Shown: positions 49,060 to 56,833 of the stretch, piece by piece
Numbering within the stretch: position 1 is the stretch's first letter
Layout: each line of letters begins with the position of its first letter
DNA from: Lachnospiraceae bacterium
GTDB taxonomy: Bacteria > Bacillota > Clostridia > Lachnospirales > Lachnospiraceae
Length of the DNA: 64,000 nt
Assembly (NCBI GenBank): GCA_910576335.1
Contig: CAJTIU010000003.1
Location: 1-64,000 of the forward strand
Direction: 5' to 3'
The notes under the pieces: model-generated
The model's input: only the letters and a program-made list of their open reading frames with translations
What the model was told of the DNA's origin: nothing
Database searches by the model: none
Translations under genes and position numbers: made by a program

Positions 49060-50126
49060 ATCATGGTTCCTCCGTTATTTTCTGTGAAAAAGGATGAAGA
49101 GGTGGGATATATATAGCTGTCTCCTATGTCGTGAAGCAGGACGACATTCAGGCTTCCATCCATATTCTTCTTATCCAGGGTTATGGCTTTTATCAGGTCT
49201 TTTAAAGGCAGTCCGCATGAGAAGGGAAGTCCGTAGGAGACAAGTATCCTGCGGATATGTTCTGCTGTTCCTGCGGGGGTCAGTCCTTTTTCTTCCGCTA
49301 GCCGTGTAATCTGATACATGCCGATGGCAACAGCCTCACCGTGGCTTTCGCGTTCATAATGGTAATATTGTTCGATGGTATGGGCCAGTGTATGCCCGAA
49401 ATTCAGGAGCATGCGCTCCCCGGTATCAAACTGGTCTTCTTCCACGACAATCCGTTTGATATCCACGCAGCGCTGGATGACAGCCGGAAGCTTTGTTTTT
49501 AAGGCATCAAAGGACTGATGCGCTTCCAGTTCTGCAAAAAGATCCGGATCCTTAATACAGCCGTATTTAATTACCTCTCCCATACCGTCGTTAATAAAGC
49601 GCTCAGGAAGTGTATATAGTACGAGCGGATCAATCAATACCAAGGACGGCTGGTAGAAAGCACCGACCAGGTTTTTGCCCTGGGGAAGGTCTACGGCAAC
49701 CTTCCCTCCTACAGAGGAATCTACCTGTGCGAGAAGGGAGGTGGGAACCTGTACAAATTTTATGCCCCGCAGATAGCTTGCGGCGGCAAAGCCCGCAAGG
49801 TCTCCTATAACACCGCCGCCAAGAGCAAGCAGGAGATCACTCCGTGAAAGCCGTGCCTTGAGCATGGCGCTGTAAATCGCGGGAAGACTCTCGAAGCTTT
49901 TGGTGGATTCGCCATGGGGCAGTATGAGTGAGTGACATTCGTACTGCCCGGATAGTACAGATTTTAAGTTCTCCCCGTAAAGAGGGTAGACATTATCATC
50001 CGATACAATCATGATCTTATTTCCGGTAAATACCTCTGCAACATATCGGCATGCATTGGACAGGAGCCCATTTTCAATATAGATTGGATAACTGTTTTTT
50101 CCTAAATTTACATATAATTTCATCAT
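49056..50126 (-). CDS. aroB: 3-dehydroquinate synthase
   Basis: 356 residues converting DAHP to 3-dehydroquinate, second step of the shikimate pathway, using NAD and a divalent metal. Motifs: HGESTKSFE (NAD loop), LGGGVIGDLAGFAAASYLRG (about 100-120), PTSLLAQVDSSVGGKVAVD (about 127-145), GMGEVIKYG (about 180), and metal ligand histidines in NFGHTLAHTIE and SHGEAVAIGM. Length is normal. Second gene of an operon with DAHP synthase upstream and an SDR downstream (4-bp overlap). The double Met start leaves the exact first codon (50126 or 50123) open. Confidence 0.93.
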   Translation of the reverse strand: MMKLYVNLGKNSYPIYIENGLLSNACRYVAEVFTGNKIMIVSDDNVYPLYGENLKSVLSGQYECHSLILPHGESTKSFESLPAIYSAMLKARLSRSDLLLALGGGVIGDLAGFAAASYLRGIKFVQVPTSLLAQVDSSVGGKVAVDLPQGKNLVGAFYQPSLVLIDPLVLYTLPERFINDGMGEVIKYGCIKDPDLFAELEAHQSFDALKTKLPAVIQRCVDIKRIVVEEDQFDTGERMLLNFGHTLAHTIEQYYHYERESHGEAVAIGMYQITRLAEEKGLTPAGTAEHIRRILVSYGLPFSCGLPLKDLIKAITLDKKNMDGSLNVVLLHDIGDSYIYPTSSSFFTENNGGTMI

Positions 50127-50157
50127 AATAACCTTCCAGTGTTATGGAACTGTATGT

Positions 50158-51171
50158 TTACAGGGTTTTTCCGATTACTTGTGCAATCTGGGATACCTGG
50201 CGGATCAGCTCATCGTATTTTTTCGGTTTCAGAGACTGGGCGCCGTCACACAGGGCACATTCGGGATTGTTGTGTACTTCCACCATCAGGCCGTCTGCCC
50301 CGGCAGCAATTGCTGCTTTTGCCATGGGCTCCACAAGCCACCATTTTCCGCCGGCATGACTTGGATCAACAATAATCGGAAGATGTGTAAGTTTCCGTAC
50401 AACCGGAATGCTCTGGAGATCCAGAGTGTTTCTTGTATAGCTTTCAAAGGTGCGGACACCGCGCTCGCAAAGTATGACATTCTCATTCCCGGAAGCCATA
50501 ATATACTCGGCGGACATGAACCACTCTTCATAGGTGGCGTTCAGTCCTCTCTTTAAAAGAATGGGACGTTCAATCTGCCCAAGCTGTTTTAGCAGATCAA
50601 AGTTCTGCATGTTGCGGGCGCCGATCTGGATCAGATCGACCTTTTCATTAAATTTATCAAGGTATTTTGTGGACATGAGTTCCGTTACAATCGGGAGGCC
50701 GGTTGCAGCTCTCGCCTCGCACAGAATATCCAGGCCTTCAAGCCCCATGCCCTGAAAAGAGTAGGGACTTGTCCGCGGCTTGAATGCGCCGCCTCTTAAA
50801 AGATTAGCTCCAGATTCCTTCGCGGCCTGGGCGATCATTAGGACTTGTTCCGTAGATTCCACGGAGCAGGGGCCTGCAATCAGAGCCAGATGTCCGCAGC
50901 CAACCTTTACGCCGGAGACATCAACCGTGGAATCCTCCGGGTGAAATGCACGGCTCGCCAGCTTATAGGGCTCCTGCACATGCATGACCTTGGTAACCGC
51001 AGGATCCACTTCAAAAAGCTTCATGTCAATGCGGGTAGTATCACCGATACATCCGATGATCGTCATCTCCGAGCCTTCAATAATATGAGTGTCAAGCCCG
51101 CGCGCCTTGACCATGTCTTCTACGCGGACAATATCCTGTTTTGTGGTACGTGGTTTTAATACAATAATCAT
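50158..51171 (-). CDS. aroF: 3-deoxy-7-phosphoheptulonate synthase (DAHP synthase, type I beta)
   Basis: 337 residues joining phosphoenolpyruvate and erythrose-4-phosphate, the first step of aromatic biosynthesis. The N-terminal 65-70 residues form a ferredoxin-like regulatory domain (MIIVLKPRTTKQDIVRVEDM), which in T. maritima-type enzymes mediates feedback inhibition by Tyr or Phe. The catalytic barrel has ALIAGPCSVES (about 103), LLRGGAFKPRTSPYSFQG (about 127-144), VDPSHAGGK (about 273) and EVHNNPE. First gene of the operon; its promoter was found at 51263-51292. ATG 51171 is preceded by CAAGGAGTTGAAGACAT. Confidence 0.93.
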   Translation of the reverse strand: MIIVLKPRTTKQDIVRVEDMVKARGLDTHIIEGSEMTIIGCIGDTTRIDMKLFEVDPAVTKVMHVQEPYKLASRAFHPEDSTVDVSGVKVGCGHLALIAGPCSVESTEQVLMIAQAAKESGANLLRGGAFKPRTSPYSFQGMGLEGLDILCEARAATGLPIVTELMSTKYLDKFNEKVDLIQIGARNMQNFDLLKQLGQIERPILLKRGLNATYEEWFMSAEYIMASGNENVILCERGVRTFESYTRNTLDLQSIPVVRKLTHLPIIVDPSHAGGKWWLVEPMAKAAIAAGADGLMVEVHNNPECALCDGAQSLKPKKYDELIRQVSQIAQVIGKTL

Positions 51172-51262
51172 ATGTCTTCAACTCCTTGCTGTATGTATTT
51201 GTAATAATAAACCGAACCTGTCTGAACTGTTACAAACACAGACCTGTTGAACAGTTACGTTT

Positions 51263-51292
51263 ATAGTACCGTTTTTCCATGTATTTTGTCAA
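51263..51292 (-). promoter_or_regulatory. Promoter of the aroF-aroB-SDR operon
   Basis: On the minus strand TTGACA (51292-51287) and TACTAT (51268-51263) with 18 bp between. The -35 box overlaps the 51291-51298 target duplication of mobile copy H, so the element was inserted exactly at the upstream edge of the promoter while TTGACA stayed intact. The leader is about 90 nt with TGAACAGTTAC/TGAACTGTTAC repeats. Confidence 0.65.
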
Positions 51293-51298
51293 TGGTTT

Positions 51299-51444
51299 GT
51301 TACTATTCACGGCCTGCAAGGCCGCTCATAGTAACGATTCGGGGCGGCATTGCAAGTTTTGCTACGCAAAAACCGTCCCTCACCCCTGCATCATGTTCTC
51401 ACGGAATGCGCAGTTTAGCGCATTCCTGAGCCGTGAATAGTAAT
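51299..51444. mobile_element. MITE-like multi-hairpin element, copy H
   Basis: 146 bp, same subtype as copy A but inverted (GGGGCGGCATT..., GCGCAGTTTAGCGCATTCC). Ends GTTACTATTCACGG and CCGTGAATAGTAAT. Flanked by identical octamers AATGGTTT (51291-51298 and 51445-51452). Confidence 0.85.
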
Positions 51445-51584
51445 AATGGTTTCAGCGGAATCTTGACGTGGGATTTCGGATTTGATAGAATGTATTAGAA
51501 AAACAGGAATTTACCAGGAAATAAAATGGTTTACCAACGATAATACCGAGGGTGGGTATAAAAAATGAAATAGGAGGGAACAGG

Positions 51585-52532
51585 ATGCTTGAGCTGACAT
51601 TTGGAGAGCAGGTTAAGGTTGTTCTAAGCCGTAAGGGAATGACGATCAAGGAGCTTGCAGAGCTTATTGAGGTGCAGACCGGGAAGAAGATGTCCAGGCA
51701 GAACCTTACCCAGAGGCTGTCAAGAGATAATTTTCAGGAGCAGGATATGCGTATGATTGCAGGAATTCTGGGATGTCCGCTATATCTTAGCATATTAGAA
51801 GAGGATGCTGAGGCTGCCGGCCATGCAGCACGAAGGACAGCAAAGGAGAAGCCGAAGCCCCGGGCGGCAGCCTCATTGTCATCAAAGGAAAGAGACATTA
51901 CAGTAGGGGAGATTCTTGACATACATAAAAGGCTGGATGAGCTGGAGGAAGGCGTAAGGGATGCAAGAGGAGCAGAGACGGCAGGATATCCAGAGGAATA
52001 TGCGGATTCAGGAAAGCAGGATTCTTCCTGTACGGTGGAGGAGCTTCTGGCGGAAGTGGAGGCGCTGGAGGCAGAAGCCAGAGAAGGACACAGCGCACAT
52101 GAGCAGGAGGAAAAGCCCCGGGGCTTTATGTCCTATCTGCAGCGTAATAAAAGAGAAGAGCCGGAAGAAGAGGCCGGAGAATACGAGTCTGAAGCAGGCG
52201 GGGAATATGAGGTCTATTCCGGAGAGGATGCAGGGGATGACGGGGAGTTCTTTGAATCCGGGTATGAACCTGATGAAGAATTGTATATTGCAAATGAAGG
52301 TGTCTTTGATGATGATGAAGATACGGAGCTCGGTGATGTGAATCCCTATACCGGAAGGGAATACAAGACGAACAGTGTGCGGATGCATCCCGACAGAATC
52401 GGGTATGTGCAGGTATATGACCGTGCGGATCACAGATGGACGGATATGACGGAGTGGGCATTTCTTGGTTACCAGGAGCGTAAGAAAGCTCTGCTTGGAA
52501 AAGACTATGTTTCTCCGATCTACCTGGACTAG
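51585..52532 (+). CDS. HTH-domain protein with long acidic region
   Basis: 315 residues. The first 75 residues form a helix-turn-helix fold (LTFGEQVKVVLSRKGMTIKELAELIE ... MSRQNLTQRLSRDNF), similar to XRE-type domains. A long acidic, low-complexity middle follows (about 130-250, Glu/Asp/Gly-rich), then a conserved-looking C-terminus (NPYTGREYKTNSVRMHPDRI ... WAFLGYQERKKALLGKDYVS). ATG 51585 follows AGGAGGGAACAGG. The dGTPase gene begins 26 bp after the stop. Function unknown: perhaps a DNA-binding scaffold. The acidic stretch suggests a disordered linker. Confidence 0.7.
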   Translation: MLELTFGEQVKVVLSRKGMTIKELAELIEVQTGKKMSRQNLTQRLSRDNFQEQDMRMIAGILGCPLYLSILEEDAEAAGHAARRTAKEKPKPRAAASLSSKERDITVGEILDIHKRLDELEEGVRDARGAETAGYPEEYADSGKQDSSCTVEELLAEVEALEAEAREGHSAHEQEEKPRGFMSYLQRNKREEPEEEAGEYESEAGGEYEVYSGEDAGDDGEFFESGYEPDEELYIANEGVFDDDEDTELGDVNPYTGREYKTNSVRMHPDRIGYVQVYDRADHRWTDMTEWAFLGYQERKKALLGKDYVSPIYLD

Positions 52533-52558
52533 CAGATCAGGCGGGGGAGACGGGACAC

Positions 52559-53974
52559 ATGAACTGGGAGCAGCTATTATCAGTCAGGAGAAGCCGTGGG
52601 GCATCAGAAAAAATAAATAGAAAAACAGATCTCAGGAGCGAATTCGAAAAGGACTACCACCGGATTATCGGCAGTGCATCTTTCCGGAGACTGCAGGATA
52701 AGACACAGGTATTTCCTCTGGATAAGAGTGACTTTATCCGGACAAGGCTTACCCATTCCCTGGAGGTATCATCCTTCGCGAAGTCCCTCGGGCAGAATAT
52801 AGGAGAAAACATCCTGATCCGGAAAATGGATAAGGATTTTACACCTGTCATGAAGGAGGACATCTGTAATATTCTCCAGTGTGCAGGCCTGATACATGAT
52901 ATCGGAAATCCGCCCTTCGGGCATTTCGGCGAGACAGCGATCAGAGAGTGGTTTGAAAAAAATCTCCCTCTGATCACTTACCATGGAGAACCGGTGGAGC
53001 AGATGCTGACACCTCAGATGAGAGAGGATTTTTATCATTTTGAAGGAAACGCACAGGCACTGAGACTGGTGACAAAACTTCATTTTCTTGTGGACGAGCA
53101 GGGAATGAACCTCACGTATGCGCTTCTGAGTACAATTATTAAATACCCGTCAGCTTCGACGGAGATCCGTGAGGCCGCAGATGATGTTAAGAATAAAAAG
53201 ATGGGCTATTACTATGCGGATGAGGATATTTTTAAGGAAATCGAACGGGAGACGGGTACATGCGGCAGCAGGCATCCCCTTGCTTACATACTGGAGGCAG
53301 CAGATGACATTGCCTATAAGACGGCAGATATTGAGGATGCATATGTAAAGGGATTCATCAGCTACTATAAACTGTTGGAGGTGCTTTTGGACGTACAGGA
53401 GAATATGCAGGAGGACTGTCCTTTTATGCCTGCGGACAGGCTGCGGGATCTCTATGTGCGGGGAAAGGATAAGCAAAAGGAAAACCCGGAGGAGTATGCG
53501 GTAAAAAACTGGATTGTCCGGGTGCAGGGATTTCTCATAAACAGTGCAACAGAAGGGTTTACAGATCATTACAGAGAGATTATGGATGGTTTGTATCCGT
53601 ATGACCTGTTCCATGGCACATGGGCGGAGAGGCTCATGGACGTCCTGGGAGAGCTGGCATACCGTGAGGTGTTTACATCAGAAACGATCTTTCGGATGGA
53701 GGTTGCCGAGGCGGCAATGATTAACTTTCTTATGGACCGGTTTGTCGGTGCAATTGTAAAGTATGATGATGCAGCAGGGAAGCTGGATTCCATTGATGAA
53801 CGGATGGTATCATTTATCTCCAGTAATTATAAAAAAGCATACCATTATCATGCGGATGGAAGGCCGGATGTGGAGAGGCTGTATCTGCGCCTTCTTCTGG
53901 TGACTGACTATGTCTGCGGCATGACAGACAGCTATGCGAAAAGATTGTATCAGGAATTAAAGGCGATTGTGTAA
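52559..53974 (+). CDS. dgt: Deoxyguanosine triphosphate triphosphohydrolase (dGTPase)
   Basis: 471-residue HD-superfamily enzyme splitting dGTP (or other dNTPs) into deoxynucleoside and triphosphate. The N-terminal signature RSEFEKDYHRIIGSASFRRL QDKTQVFP region leads to RTRLTHSLEVS (metal His, about 66) and the HD pair in LIHDIGNPPFGHFGE (about 109-123); a third metal Asp lies in LEAADDIAYKTADIEDA (about 245). Length fits the type 1 dGTPase. ATG 52559 overlaps the weak GGGAGACGGGACAC ribosome site. Housekeeping nucleotide-pool control; some dGTPases also protect against phage by lowering dNTPs, but nothing here points that way. Confidence 0.9.
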   Translation: MNWEQLLSVRRSRGASEKINRKTDLRSEFEKDYHRIIGSASFRRLQDKTQVFPLDKSDFIRTRLTHSLEVSSFAKSLGQNIGENILIRKMDKDFTPVMKEDICNILQCAGLIHDIGNPPFGHFGETAIREWFEKNLPLITYHGEPVEQMLTPQMREDFYHFEGNAQALRLVTKLHFLVDEQGMNLTYALLSTIIKYPSASTEIREAADDVKNKKMGYYYADEDIFKEIERETGTCGSRHPLAYILEAADDIAYKTADIEDAYVKGFISYYKLLEVLLDVQENMQEDCPFMPADRLRDLYVRGKDKQKENPEEYAVKNWIVRVQGFLINSATEGFTDHYREIMDGLYPYDLFHGTWAERLMDVLGELAYREVFTSETIFRMEVAEAAMINFLMDRFVGAIVKYDDAAGKLDSIDERMVSFISSNYKKAYHYHADGRPDVERLYLRLLLVTDYVCGMTDSYAKRLYQELKAIV

Positions 53975-54032
53975 TTTTTTTTACTTGTACGGAATAGATT
54001 GTGATAAATGATACGATACCGGGAGTGCAGCA

Positions 54033-55568
54033 TTGAAACGATTTATTCGCTATCTGTATGAATATGAACAAGGAAAAAGGATACGCAATGTAGGATTTGT
54101 AAATGTAGAGCAGGGTGCACAGGAGAGTACTCTGCATATTCATGGAAAGGGGCTCCGTCTCTCAGGAGGTGATGCACTTAAGGTGTATCTGTTCTGGAAG
54201 GAGCACGGTGAATTTGCAGGGGCTCACCAGGGAGACATTGCCTTTATGGGTCCGTCTGTGAATTACAGGCTCCGGTATACAAATGAGGATACCGGAGGAG
54301 AGGAAAACTATGATTCCGTAGGCGGAATGCTTTTAAAGGATAAAAATGGCCGTACCTTTGCGGCTGTGTGGGAGGATCAGCCCGTTGACATTGAAAGGAT
54401 ACGGCTTGATACAGCGCATAACCTGCCGGGACAGGAAGAAAAAAACACAGGAGAGGAAGAACAGGACGAGAAAGAAACAGACTCAGGAGAAGGGTACGCA
54501 GAGAAGAATCCGGGCAGAGAAGCCGGGCAGACGGAGGAAGAACGTCGGAGAAGAGAACCAGACAAAGAAGCCGGGCAGATGGAGAGAGAGCAACAAAGGA
54601 GAGAGCCGGGCATAGAGCCCGGGTGGATGGAGGTAGAGCAACAAAGGCGGGAGCCAGGAATAGAGCCCGGGTGGATGGAGAGAGAGCAACAAAGGAGAGA
54701 GACGGACAGAGAAGCCGGGCAGATGAAGGAAGAGCGGCGAAGAAGGGAACCAGTCAGAGAAGCCGGGCAGATGAAGGAAGAGCGGCGAAGAAGGGAACCA
54801 GTCAGAGAAGCCGGGCGGATGGAGGAAGAGCGGCGAAGAAGGGAACCAGTCAGAGAAGCCAGGCAGATGGAGGAAGAGTGGCGGAGAAGGGAACCAGTCA
54901 GAGAAGCCAGGCAGATGGAGGAAGAGTGGCGAAGAAGGGAACCGGTGAAAGAGGAAATCCGGTCAGAGAGAGAAGCGGGTGCAGAGGAAGAAGTGTGGGA
55001 GAAGGATCCGGTCAGAGAGGCGGGTCTGGACAGGAAAGAACAGAGAATGAAGGAACCGGATAGAGAGAAAAAGCAGGCTGAGAAAGAAACGACCGGAGGC
55101 AAGGAACAGATGGAGACTGAGACTCCTGCCGGAGAGGCCGGACGGACCCAGAGAGAGCCGGATGGAAAAAGAGCGGAAGATGAAGCTATGTCAAAAGGAG
55201 CGGATATAACACAATCTCAGATGTCTATGCAGAGAGAGGCCTGCGGGGAGACATCCCCATTGCAGATGACGAAGATCCAGAGGGGAGATATTGCCAGACT
55301 TCCGCGCTGTGAATGGCGTCTTGCTAATAATAATTTTCTCCTGCACGGATATCATAATTATGGATATCTTGTTCTTCTTGATGACGGGAAGATTCTAAGG
55401 CTTGGAGTGCCTGGCATATACCACCCAAAGGAGGCAAGGGCTGCGTACGGTTTTGGCTTCCCGGAATTTATCGGCGCAGATGAGATGAAGATGGATTCGG
55501 AAGAGGAAGACATGACAGAAGAAGCATTCGGATACTGGTGCCGGCAGGTGAGAAGAATGGTACGATAA
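54033..55568 (+). CDS. Repeat-rich charged protein with conserved N- and C-terminal domains
   Basis: 511 residues beginning at TTG 54033 (GGGAGTGCAGCA upstream). The N-terminal 120 residues are compact (KRFIRYLYEYEQGKRIRNVG ... GKGLRLSGGDALKVYLFWKE). From about 165 to 310 come charged 16-residue repeats (REAGQMKEERRRREPV type), followed by further Glu/Arg/Lys-rich sequence to about 415. The C-terminal 90 residues are again compact (LPRCEWRLANNNFLLHGYHN ... GYLVLLDDGKILRLGVPGIY). No signal or membrane segment, so cytosolic. This arrangement resembles the DUF6128-type proteins of Lachnospiraceae; function unknown. Its stop codon lies inside the left target duplication of mobile copy I. Confidence 0.7.
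   Translation: MKRFIRYLYEYEQGKRIRNVGFVNVEQGAQESTLHIHGKGLRLSGGDALKVYLFWKEHGEFAGAHQGDIAFMGPSVNYRLRYTNEDTGGEENYDSVGGMLLKDKNGRTFAAVWEDQPVDIERIRLDTAHNLPGQEEKNTGEEEQDEKETDSGEGYAEKNPGREAGQTEEERRRREPDKEAGQMEREQQRREPGIEPGWMEVEQQRREPGIEPGWMEREQQRRETDREAGQMKEERRRREPVREAGQMKEERRRREPVREAGRMEEERRRREPVREARQMEEEWRRREPVREARQMEEEWRRREPVKEEIRSEREAGAEEEVWEKDPVREAGLDRKEQRMKEPDREKKQAEKETTGGKEQMETETPAGEAGRTQREPDGKRAEDEAMSKGADITQSQMSMQREACGETSPLQMTKIQRGDIARLPRCEWRLANNNFLLHGYHNYGYLVLLDDGKILRLGVPGIYHPKEARAAYGFGFPEFIGADEMKMDSEEEDMTEEAFGYWCRQVRRMVR
54526..54951 (+). repeat. 48-bp tandem coding repeat
   Basis: About nine 48-bp units, some identical (for example around 54718-54813), encode 16-residue Arg/Glu-rich modules. 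Likely length-variable. Confidence 0.85.
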
Positions 55569-55570
55569 AC

Positions 55571-55702
55571 GTAACTACTCAGCAGGTCTGTGCATTTACT
55601 GCACAGACCGTAAGAAAGTGATTCAGGAGTGCAAAAATCCCATTGCCGAAGGCAATTTCAAATGGATTTTTGCATGTAACTGTGAAGGTACTGAGCAGTT
55701 AC
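55571..55702. mobile_element. MITE-like multi-hairpin element, copy I
   Basis: 132 bp, nearly identical to copy D. Ends GTAACTACTCAG and CTGAGCAGTTAC. Flanked by CGATAAAC (55563-55570) and CGATAAAA (55703-55710), seven of eight bases matching; the left copy contains the stop codon of the repeat-rich gene. Confidence 0.83.
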
Positions 55703-55711
55703 CGATAAAAA

Positions 55712-55777
55712 TATACTGCGCACCAGATAAATCTGCCGCACAGCATAACATGATGCGCACAGCCGCATGAGGAAGTG
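55712..55777. repeat. TATACT-family element, copy 3 (right end missing)
   Basis: TATACTGCGCACCAGATAAA and TCTGCCGCACAGCATAACAT follow copies 1 and 2 closely, then break off after GGAAGTG, 15 bp before tadA. It lies directly behind mobile copy I. Confidence 0.7.
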
Positions 55778-55791
55778 AACAGGGAGGAGCC

Positions 55792-56268
55792 ATGCAGAGT
55801 ACGGATGAAAAATATATGAAGGAGGCCATCAGGCAGGCAAAAAAGGCATATATGATCGGTGAAGTGCCCATTGGCTGTGTGATCGTATATCAGGATAAGA
55901 TTATCGGGCGGGGATACAACCGCAGGACGATTGATAAGAATACGTTGGCTCACGCGGAGCTGATTGCCATCAGAAAGGCGAGTAAAAAAATGGGGGACTG
56001 GCGTCTCGAGGAATGTACTATGTATGTAACACTGGAGCCCTGTCAGATGTGCGCGGGAGCAATCGTACAGTCGCGGATGACAAGAGTCGTGGTAGGATGC
56101 ATGAACCCAAAGGCAGGGTGCGCAGGCTCGATACTAAATCTGCTGCAGATGGAGGAATTCAACCATCAGGCAGAGCTGGTGACAGGGGTGCTTGAAGAAG
56201 AGTGCAGCCAGATGATGAAGGAGTTCTTTAAGGAATTACGCGAAAAACGAAAATGTGAGAAAAAATAA
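55792..56268 (+). CDS. tadA: tRNA-specific adenosine deaminase
   Basis: 158-residue zinc enzyme converting A34 to inosine in tRNA-Arg(ACG), needed to read CGC/CGA codons. The catalytic motif is complete: HAE (LAHAELIAI, about 53-55) and PCQMCAGAI (about 83-91). Other family signs are EVPIGCVIVYQDKIIGRGYN near the N-terminus and NPKAGCAGSILNLL after the zinc motif, which distinguishes TadA from cytidine deaminases. ATG 55792 after AGGGAGGAGCC. Monocistronic by spacing; downstream there is a terminator. It lies next to copies of two repeat families, so its promoter may have been remodelled. Confidence 0.93.
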   Translation: MQSTDEKYMKEAIRQAKKAYMIGEVPIGCVIVYQDKIIGRGYNRRTIDKNTLAHAELIAIRKASKKMGDWRLEECTMYVTLEPCQMCAGAIVQSRMTRVVVGCMNPKAGCAGSILNLLQMEEFNHQAELVTGVLEEECSQMMKEFFKELREKRKCEKK

Positions 56269-56312
56269 AGGGGTGCAGACAGCCGGTACCGGTGTCTTTA
56301 AGCAGGGGAATT

Positions 56313-56350
56313 AGGTCTATTGGAGTGGAAGTTTCAGTAGACCTTTTTTC
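56313..56350 (+). terminator. Terminator after tadA
   Basis: AGGTCTA pairs with TAGACCT around about 18 nt and continues into TTTTTT. A GACAGCCGG/CCGGTGTC hairpin at 56278-56296 precedes it. Confidence 0.75.
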
Positions 56351-56403
56351 CGTTAGTATGAAATTGTGAATAAAGTTAAAAAACATAACATGAGACATAT
56401 AAA

Positions 56404-56423
56404 ATGTTGTGAAAATACAACAT
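56404..56423. promoter_or_regulatory. Operator-like inverted repeat of the XRE trio
   Basis: ATGTTGT and ACAACAT, perfect complements with 6 bp between, end 6 bp before the -35 box. This is a plausible binding site for the XRE repressor encoded downstream. Confidence 0.6.
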
Positions 56424-56429
56424 ATCCGG

Positions 56430-56457
56430 TTGACTTTGCTCATTTTTATGATAGAAT
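56430..56457 (+). promoter_or_regulatory. Promoter of the XRE-ImmA-PIN operon
   Basis: TTGACT and TAGAAT with 16 bp between, about 29 bp before the XRE start codon; adjacent to the inverted repeat at 56404. Confidence 0.6.
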
Positions 56458-56485
56458 AATAGTACGCAGAAATGGAGGGATGATC

Positions 56486-56818
56486 ATGAATGAAATGTTA
56501 GGAAGCCGCATTAAGGCATTAAGAAGTGCAAAAAATTTCACTCAAGAGCAGATTGCTGATAAAATTGGCATTAGCAGACAGAAATATGCAAGAATTGAGA
56601 ATGGAGTTAATAGCATTACATTGGATATTCTTTCTAAAGTTGCGGAAGTTTTGGACGTTACAGTAGGGGATATAACAAGAGTGTTGGATGAAGCTCCTGC
56701 AGTTGCATATAGAATTGGAGAGGAAAGCGGATCTTCTAAAAAGATATTTGATATGCTCGATTTGTTCTATGCAAATAAGCATATGTGCGAGAAGCTTCGG
56801 CACAGGGATATGTTTTAA
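56486..56818 (+). CDS. XRE-family transcriptional regulator
   Basis: 110 residues. The N-terminal 65 residues form a lambda-repressor-type helix-turn-helix (SRIKALRSAKNFTQEQIADKIGISRQKYARIENG). The C-terminus is short and without recognised domain. ATG 56486 with TGGAGGGATGATC. First gene of a three-gene AT-rich operon with an ImmA/IrrE metallopeptidase and a PIN protein. It probably represses the operon through the ATGTTGT-type dyad and is the likely substrate of the peptidase, by analogy to ImmR/ImmA; in toxin-antitoxin terms it may be (part of) the antitoxin. Confidence 0.85.
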   Translation: MNEMLGSRIKALRSAKNFTQEQIADKIGISRQKYARIENGVNSITLDILSKVAEVLDVTVGDITRVLDEAPAVAYRIGEESGSSKKIFDMLDLFYANKHMCEKLRHRDMF

Positions 56819-56833
56819 GAAGGGGGTTCGTGA

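Noticed and set aside
51172-51262. T-box or trp-type attenuator before aroF
   Set aside because: No T-box sequence or leader peptide with Trp/Tyr/Phe codons is visible; only short TGAAC(A/T)GTTAC repeats.
54377-55102. Long minus-strand frame opposite the 48-bp repeat gene
   Set aside because: Ser/Leu-rich shadow of the Arg/Glu repeats with no ribosome site; the plus-strand gene has conserved-looking ends.
56269-56350. SRP (4.5S/scRNA) gene downstream of tadA
   Set aside because: In many Firmicutes the SRP RNA gene follows tadA, but the conserved GTCAGGTCCGGAAGGAAGCA core is absent; the region holds only two hairpins.
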